Of a stretch of DNA of 10,860 nt, positions 7,477 through 10,860 are shown piece after piece; within the stretch, counting starts at the first letter, position 1; every line of letters starts with the position of its first letter. Below the pieces are notes generated by a model. It had not been told where the DNA came from. It did no database searches and saw nothing but the letters and a program-made list of their open reading frames with translations. The stretch is taken from positions 1 through 10,860 of the forward strand of contig JAICRS010000095.1 of assembly GCA_025966335.1 (NCBI GenBank), written 5' to 3'. The DNA is from Nocardioidaceae bacterium. GTDB taxonomy: Bacteria > Actinomycetota > Actinomycetes > Propionibacteriales > Nocardioidaceae. Position numbers and translations under genes: made by a program.

Positions 7477-7519
7477 CGGATCCCCCGGTGCGGGAGGCGC
7501 CCCGCTATGTCGGGATCCG
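7477..7519 (-). terminator. Nested inverted repeat just past tetR
   Basis: Arms CGGATCCC (7477-7484) and GGGATCCG (7512-7519) are perfect eight-base complements. The 27-base loop between them contains a second hairpin, GCGGG-AGGCGC-CCCGC (7490-7505). The structure begins about 14 bases after the tetR stop on the minus strand. There is no T-run, so it is not a canonical intrinsic terminator, but T-less hairpins are common at gene ends in high-GC actinomycetes. The rest of the gap between tetR and the ATPase (7316-7533) shows no clear -10/-35 pair and no copy of the tetR operator motif. Confidence 0.35.
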
Positions 7520-7533
7520 TCCGCCGGTTCTCG

Positions 7534-8223
7534 TCAGCGGGCGCCGCCGACGTCGTCGGAGATCGACCGGGCAAGGGCGTCGAGGATGGTGCCCAGGCCG
7601 AACTGGAACTCGTCGCCGAAGTCGTAGCCCGGACGGATGTAGTACGACGTCGCCATCTCGACGAGGTGCGGGTAGTCCCCCGCCGCCATCAGCTCCATGA
7701 TCGGTTCGGCGATCTCGCCGACGCTCTCCGGCCCCTCGAAGGGCAGCGAGGCCTCCTGCAGCGCGAACCCGTAGACGTAGCTGTCGATCAGCGCATAGGC
7801 GTGGGCCGTCATCTCGGGTGAGAACCCGGCTCCACGCAGGGTGCCGATGACCGCGTCGTGGTGTCGCAGCGTCGCCGGTCCGGGGGTGGTCCGCGACTCC
7901 AGCAGGCCGATCGCCCAGCGGTGGCGGCTCAGCACGGTACGGGCGGAGGAGGCTCGACGACGCATCTCCGCATGCCAGTCACCGTCCACCTCCGGCAGGT
8001 CGATCTCGTCGAAGACGATGTCCACGATGCCGTCGAGGATCTCGTCCTTGTTGGCGACGTGGTGGTAGACCGACATGGGCTTGACGCCCAGCTCGTCCGC
8101 GAGCGACCGGATCGTCAGGGCTCCGATCCCGCCCGCGTCTGCGACCCGGACAGCGCCGCGGAGCACGCGGTCCCGGTTCAACCGGCTGCGCCCGCCTGGA
8201 CGTTCCGTGACTTCTTCTGACAT
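7534..8223 (-). CDS. TetR-family transcriptional repressor
   Basis: A 229-residue DNA-binding regulator. The N-terminal TetR helix-turn-helix spans about 16-62; the recognition region is LTIRSLADELGVKPMSVYHHV (36-56), followed by the family-typical NKDEILDGIVD. The PMSVYHHV form plus the C-terminal domain (about 85-225), with helices around ALIDSYVYGFALQE and a final FQFGLGTILDAL, places it among TetR_C-type proteins of the TetR/TetR_C_1 kind, which bind small hydrophobic ligands. The start is ATG 8223, with AGGA five bases upstream. The same frame stays open far upstream, antisense to the divergent gene, but that stretch is low-complexity and not protein-like. The gene is divergent from a DUF4386-MDR-DUF4389 cassette and shares a 96-base intergenic region full of palindromes. 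It therefore probably represses itself and that cassette until a ligand binds. Confidence 0.93.
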   Translation of the reverse strand: MSEEVTERPGGRSRLNRDRVLRGAVRVADAGGIGALTIRSLADELGVKPMSVYHHVANKDEILDGIVDIVFDEIDLPEVDGDWHAEMRRRASSARTVLSRHRWAIGLLESRTTPGPATLRHHDAVIGTLRGAGFSPEMTAHAYALIDSYVYGFALQEASLPFEGPESVGEIAEPIMELMAAGDYPHLVEMATSYYIRPGYDFGDEFQFGLGTILDALARSISDDVGGAR

Positions 8224-8262
8224 CTCGTTCCTGGGGCTAGTGCGTTCGGGCCATACCGCTTC

Positions 8263-8297
8263 CGTACTTTGTACGTTAGCGTAACCGTACTTAGTAC
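8263..8297. promoter_or_regulatory. Palindrome cluster, likely TetR operators, overlapping divergent promoters
   Basis: There are three palindromes in a row. The first is CGTAC-TTT-GTACG (8263-8275), the second GTTA-GCG-TAAC (8275-8285) and the third GTAC-TTA-GTAC (8287-8297). The first and third share the core GTACTTWGTAC, with centres 23 bp apart. Several TANNNT -10-like hexamers fall inside the array on both strands: TACGTT and TAGCGT on plus, TAACGT and TACGGT on minus. TTGTAC (8269-8274) with a 17-base spacer to TAGTAC (8292-8297) is another weak plus-strand pair. Repressor binding here would block transcription both ways. That the palindromes bind this TetR is inferred from position. 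Confidence 0.7.
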
Positions 8298-8319
8298 TAC
8301 TCAGGAATCGGGAACCGAC

Positions 8320-9081
8320 ATGACGAATCGCACGAGGGAACGCTCCCTCGACAACCACGCGCCGGATCTGCCACCGAGATTTCCCGTGCCCGCGGACCGG
8401 TCGATCCAGAACGCCGGCTTGATCGCCGGAGCATCGCTCATGCTGATGGCCGCGCTGGCCGGATTCGGCAACTTCGTCGTCATCGAAGGACTGGTGACAC
8501 CCGGCGATGCGGCGCAGACAGCCCGCGACGTAGTCGACTCCGACGGGCTGTTCCGCCTCGGCGTCGCGATGATGTACCTGGTGATCGTGCTCGACGTCGT
8601 GCTTGCATGGGCGCTGCTGATGGTCTTCAGCCCGGTCAGCCGTGACCTCTCGAGACTTACGGCATGGTTCCGGCTCGCCTATGCAGGCGTCTTCATGGTT
8701 GCACTCGGCCACCTCGCGGGGATTCCTGACCTGTTGACCAGCCAGGGCTACTCGACCGCGTTCACACCGGAACAGCTGCAGGCGCAGGCCCTGCTGAAGA
8801 CGGATTCGTTCAACGACATCTGGATGGCCGGCCTCCTGCTCTTCGGAGTCCACCTGTTCCTCCTCGGGGTCCTGGTGATCAGGTCCGGCTACGTGCCCAA
8901 GGTGATCGGGGCCCTCCTGCTCGTCGCGGGTGTCGGCTACCCGTTCGACACGTTCGTCAGCGTGTTCTCCGAAGGGTCTCCGTTCGCCATCTCCACCTTC
9001 ACGTTCCTGGGCGAGTTCCTGCTGGGCCTCTGGCTCCTGGTCCGGGGCCGCCGCATCCACTCGGGATCGGAGCTGTCATGA
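8320..9081 (+). CDS. DUF4386-family integral membrane protein
   Basis: A 253-residue protein with a hydrophilic N-terminus (about 1-30) and about six TM segments near 33-57, 80-102, 115-135, 166-186, 194-213 and 224-242. Family signposts I recognise for DUF4386 are VTPGDAAQTARDVVDSDGLFRLG (59-81), FSPVSRDLSRLTAWFRLAYAG, and the pair FGVHLFLLGVLVIRSGYVPKVIGALLLVAGVGY (175-207). The biochemical function of the family is unknown. The start is ATG 8320, preceded by weak SD-like AGGAA (8303-8307) and GGGAA (8310-8314). The frame opens earlier, with a TTG at 8269, but that lies inside the operator and would be an odd start. It is the first gene of the TetR-facing cassette, and its stop overlaps the next ATG as ATGA (9078-9081), implying coupled synthesis with the oxidoreductase. 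Confidence 0.88.
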   Translation: MTNRTRERSLDNHAPDLPPRFPVPADRSIQNAGLIAGASLMLMAALAGFGNFVVIEGLVTPGDAAQTARDVVDSDGLFRLGVAMMYLVIVLDVVLAWALLMVFSPVSRDLSRLTAWFRLAYAGVFMVALGHLAGIPDLLTSQGYSTAFTPEQLQAQALLKTDSFNDIWMAGLLLFGVHLFLLGVLVIRSGYVPKVIGALLLVAGVGYPFDTFVSVFSEGSPFAISTFTFLGEFLLGLWLLVRGRRIHSGSELS

Positions 9082-10136
9082 GGTCTGACGAAAAGCACAC
9101 GGCGCCGGGCCGGAGCACGAAGGGGCCCGCGGTGGAGCCAGAGATGATGCAGGCGATCGTGCAGGCCAGCTACGGCTCGGTCGACGTGCTGAGGTACACG
9201 AAGGTCGCCCGGCCCGGGATCGCCGACGACGAGGTGCTGGTCCGGGTGCACGCGGCGGGTCTGGACCGGGGCACCTGGCACATGATGGCCGGCAAGCCGT
9301 ACCTGATGCGGATCATCGGTTTCGGCTTCCGGCGACCGAAGAACCGGGTCCCCGGGATCGACGTCGCCGGCACGGTGGCCGCGGTCGGCTCGGCGGTGAC
9401 CCGGTTCGCCGTCGGCGACGAGGTGTTCGGGATGTCCCGGGGCGCGTTCGCCGAGTACGCACCGGTCCGCGAGGACAAGCTCGCCCGCAAACCGGTCAAC
9501 CTTTCCCACGAGCAGGCCGCGGTGGTGCCCATCTCCGCAGGCACCGCGCTCCAAGCCCTGACCGACATCGGGCGGATCCAGCCCGAGCAGAGGGTGCTCG
9601 TCATCGGCGCATCCGGTGGGGTCGGCAGCTACGCCGTACAGCTGGCCAAGGCGTTCGGAGCCGAGGTCACCGGCGTGAGCAGCACCCAGAAGCTCGACCT
9701 GGTGCGATCCCTCGGAGCCGACCATGTCCTCGACTACACCCGCGACGACTTCGTGGACGGGACCCACCGTTACGACCTGATCCTCGACATCGGCGGGAAC
9801 CCGGCGCTGTCCCGGCTCCGTGGCGCGCTCACCCCGACCGGCACGGCGGTCATCGTCGGCGGCGAGTCGGGCGGCAGCTGGACCGGAGGCTTCGGCAGGT
9901 CCTTGCGGGCCCCGCTCCTGTCCCCGTTCGTGGGCCAGCGACTGGCCATGCTCGCCAGCAAGGAGCGAGCCAGCGACCTCCAGCGACTCGTCCCCCTCAT
10001 CGAGGCCGGCCAGGTCACGCCGAGCATGGACCGAACCTACCCGCTGGAGCGAGTGCCGGATGCGATGCGCCACCTCGAAGCCGGGGACGTGCGGGGCAAG
10101 GTCGCCATCACCATCAGCCAAGGAGAACGATCATGA
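9078..10136 (+). CDS. Zinc-independent MDR-family NAD(P)-dependent oxidoreductase (quinone-reductase-like)
   Basis: A 352-residue cytoplasmic medium-chain dehydrogenase/reductase. The GroES-like N-terminal fold carries DEVLVRVHAAGLDRGTWH and RVPGIDVAGTVAAVG (about 51-105). The Rossmann dinucleotide motif is GASGGVGSYAVQLAKAFGAEV (177-197), followed by SLGADHVLDY and the C-terminal KVAITI strand. The protein has no cysteine at all, so neither the catalytic nor the structural zinc site of alcohol dehydrogenases can be present; it belongs with quinone/enone-reductase-type members. The S-S-T-Q-K residues after the second Rossmann strand would suit NADPH, but this is tentative. ATG 9078 has CGGAG five bases upstream. 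ATG 9144 has GGAG six bases upstream and is where family similarity begins, so the first 22 residues may be absent. It is coupled by ATGA to both neighbours. Confidence 0.9.
   Translation: MRSDEKHTAPGRSTKGPAVEPEMMQAIVQASYGSVDVLRYTKVARPGIADDEVLVRVHAAGLDRGTWHMMAGKPYLMRIIGFGFRRPKNRVPGIDVAGTVAAVGSAVTRFAVGDEVFGMSRGAFAEYAPVREDKLARKPVNLSHEQAAVVPISAGTALQALTDIGRIQPEQRVLVIGASGGVGSYAVQLAKAFGAEVTGVSSTQKLDLVRSLGADHVLDYTRDDFVDGTHRYDLILDIGGNPALSRLRGALTPTGTAVIVGGESGGSWTGGFGRSLRAPLLSPFVGQRLAMLASKERASDLQRLVPLIEAGQVTPSMDRTYPLERVPDAMRHLEAGDVRGKVAITISQGERS
10121..10125 (+). promoter_or_regulatory. Strong ribosome binding site for the DUF4389 gene
   Basis: AGGAG, within AAGGAGAA, lies seven bases before ATG 10133 and inside the last codons of the oxidoreductase gene. 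It is the best SD in the cassette and suggests the third protein is made efficiently as well as being coupled. Confidence 0.75.
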
Positions 10137-10860
10137 GTCAGGCAACCTACCCCGCGCGCGTGGATGCGTACCTCGATACCGGCCTGAACCGCTGGCTGTG
10201 GCTGCTGAAGTGGTTGCTGGTCATCCCGCACTACGTGGTGCTGGTCTTCCTGTGGCTGGCGTTCCTGGTGCTCACCGTGGTCGCGTTCTTCGCGATCCTG
10301 TTCACCGGCCGGTACCCACGGGCGATCTTCGACTTCAACGTCGGAGTCCTGCGGTGGGGCTGGCGGGTCTCCTACTACGCCTACGGCGCCCTGGGCACCG
10401 ACCGGTACCCGCCGTTCACACTTGCGGAGGTCCCTGACTATCCGGCCCATCTGGAAGTGGACTATCCACAGCATCTTTCGCGCGGCCTGGTGCTGGTGAA
10501 GTGGTGGCTGTTGGCGCTGCCGCACTACGTGGTCCTCGGCTTCTTCCTGGGCGGCGGAGCCTACGTCGCCAACGAGGCGACCACGGCCGACGAGACTTCC
10601 TGGGCGTGGACGAGCGGCTTGATCGGGCTCCTGGTGCTCGTCGCCGGCGTGGTGCTGCTGTTCACCGGCCGGTATCCCCGGTCGATCTACGACCTCGTCC
10701 TCGGGATGAACCGGTGGGTGCTCCGGGTCGTGGTCTACGCCGGCCTGATGACCGACGAGTACCCGCCCTTCCGGCTGGACCAGGGCGGGGAGGAGCCGCG
10801 TGGTCGGGTGACCCTGCCACCGGACCCGCAACCCGGCCCGGCGATGACCACAATCCAACC
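10133..10860 (+). CDS. DUF4389-family membrane protein with internal duplication, 3' truncated
   Basis: An open frame of 242 codons continues past the right edge. It contains two tandem DUF4389-like units. Unit 1 (about 5-97) has LLKWLLVIPHYVVL, FTGRYPRAIFDFNVG and TDRYPPFTL; unit 2 (about 106-215) has LVKWWLLALPHYVVL, FTGRYPRSIYDLVLG and TDEYPPFRL. The FTGRYPR motifs are exactly 120 residues apart (57 and 177). Each unit has hydrophobic segments before its FTGRYPR, near 24-55, 118-142 and 160-177, so the protein is membrane-bound with conserved interfacial loops. A Pro-rich hydrophilic tail starts near residue 217. The function of the family is unknown. ATG 10133 overlaps the upstream stop as ATGA and has AGGAG seven bases before it. 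The co-transcribed oxidoreductase and DUF4386 protein suggest a shared envelope-linked role. Confidence 0.88.
   Translation, partial: MSQATYPARVDAYLDTGLNRWLWLLKWLLVIPHYVVLVFLWLAFLVLTVVAFFAILFTGRYPRAIFDFNVGVLRWGWRVSYYAYGALGTDRYPPFTLAEVPDYPAHLEVDYPQHLSRGLVLVKWWLLALPHYVVLGFFLGGGAYVANEATTADETSWAWTSGLIGLLVLVAGVVLLFTGRYPRSIYDLVLGMNRWVLRVVVYAGLMTDEYPPFRLDQGGEEPRGRVTLPPDPQPGPAMTTIQ
10298..10674 (+). repeat. 17-base identical repeat pair marking the DUF4389 duplication
   Basis: CTGTTCACCGGCCGGTA occurs at 10298-10314 and again at 10658-10674, exactly 360 bases apart and in the same reading frame. It encodes the LFTGRY motif of each DUF4389 unit. The surrounding DNA is much more diverged, so this is an old intragenic duplication held by constraint on the motif and shared codon preference, not a recent copy. 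Confidence 0.75.

Noticed and set aside
7316..7533. Possible second TetR operator controlling the FtsX-type ABC pair
   Set aside because: I searched the gap for GTAC-centred palindromes and found none; CAGTTCAGT near 7420-7428 is only a short direct repeat.
8269..8319. TTG 8269 as the start of the DUF4386 protein
   Set aside because: It lies inside the first palindrome and would add 17 residues not resembling the family; ATG 8320 fits the gene and the expected promoter position better.
7534..9060. A 508-codon minus-strand frame that would give TetR a 279-residue N-terminal extension
   Set aside because: The extension is antisense to the well-supported DUF4386 gene, is rich in Q/E/R/H low-complexity sequence and resembles no fold. 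A normal TetR N-terminus with its own SD starts at 8223.
1..10860. CRISPR array, tRNA/rRNA, insertion sequence or phage module
   Set aside because: No regularly spaced repeats, cloverleaf-like or rRNA-like sequence, transposase/integrase motifs or terminal inverted repeats were seen on either strand by eye.

Overview
The window is very GC-rich, with strong G/C third-position codon use, many GTG starts, four-base ATGA gene overlaps and protein families typical of Actinobacteria. I infer a high-GC actinomycete, possibly a Nocardioides-like genus; that guess rests on the look of the proteins, not on a marker gene. I see no tRNA, rRNA, CRISPR array, transposase or phage gene. It looks like chromosomal sequence dominated by membrane transport.

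Layout. (1) 2-430 (+) is the C-terminal part of a glyoxalase-like (VOC superfamily) protein. (2) 522-3991 (+) is a tight four-gene operon, ATPase-permease-ATPase-permease, encoding two ABC-2-type transporters back to back. Every junction overlaps, by 17, 4 and 4 bases. Its first gene has no Shine-Dalgarno sequence, but a TANNNT -10 box sits six bases before the GTG, which suggests a leaderless mRNA. (3) 4011-7315 (-) is a convergent MacB/LolCDE-like pair: a LolD-type ATPase followed five bases later by an 846-residue permease with two FtsX domains. A 29-codon leader ORF may end on the ATPase start codon. (4) 7534-8223 (-) is a TetR-family repressor. (5) 8320 to the window end (+) is divergent from tetR: a DUF4386 membrane protein, a cysteine-free zinc-independent MDR oxidoreductase and a duplicated DUF4389 membrane protein, joined by ATGA overlaps and running off the right edge.

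How they work together. The tetR/DUF4386 intergenic region holds two near-identical palindromes, GTACTTTGTAC and GTACTTAGTAC, whose centres are 23 bp apart, with a third small palindrome between them. I infer that this TetR represses itself and the divergent cassette. I find no copy of the motif upstream of the FtsX-type ABC pair, so that pair is probably not in the same direct regulon.

The strongest candidate for something undescribed is this TetR-controlled cassette, in which a soluble reductase is translationally coupled to two different membrane proteins of unknown function. The ABC-2 quartet is second: as I recall it is conserved across actinomycetes but has no known substrate, and both its ATPases carry glutamate at the Q-loop position.
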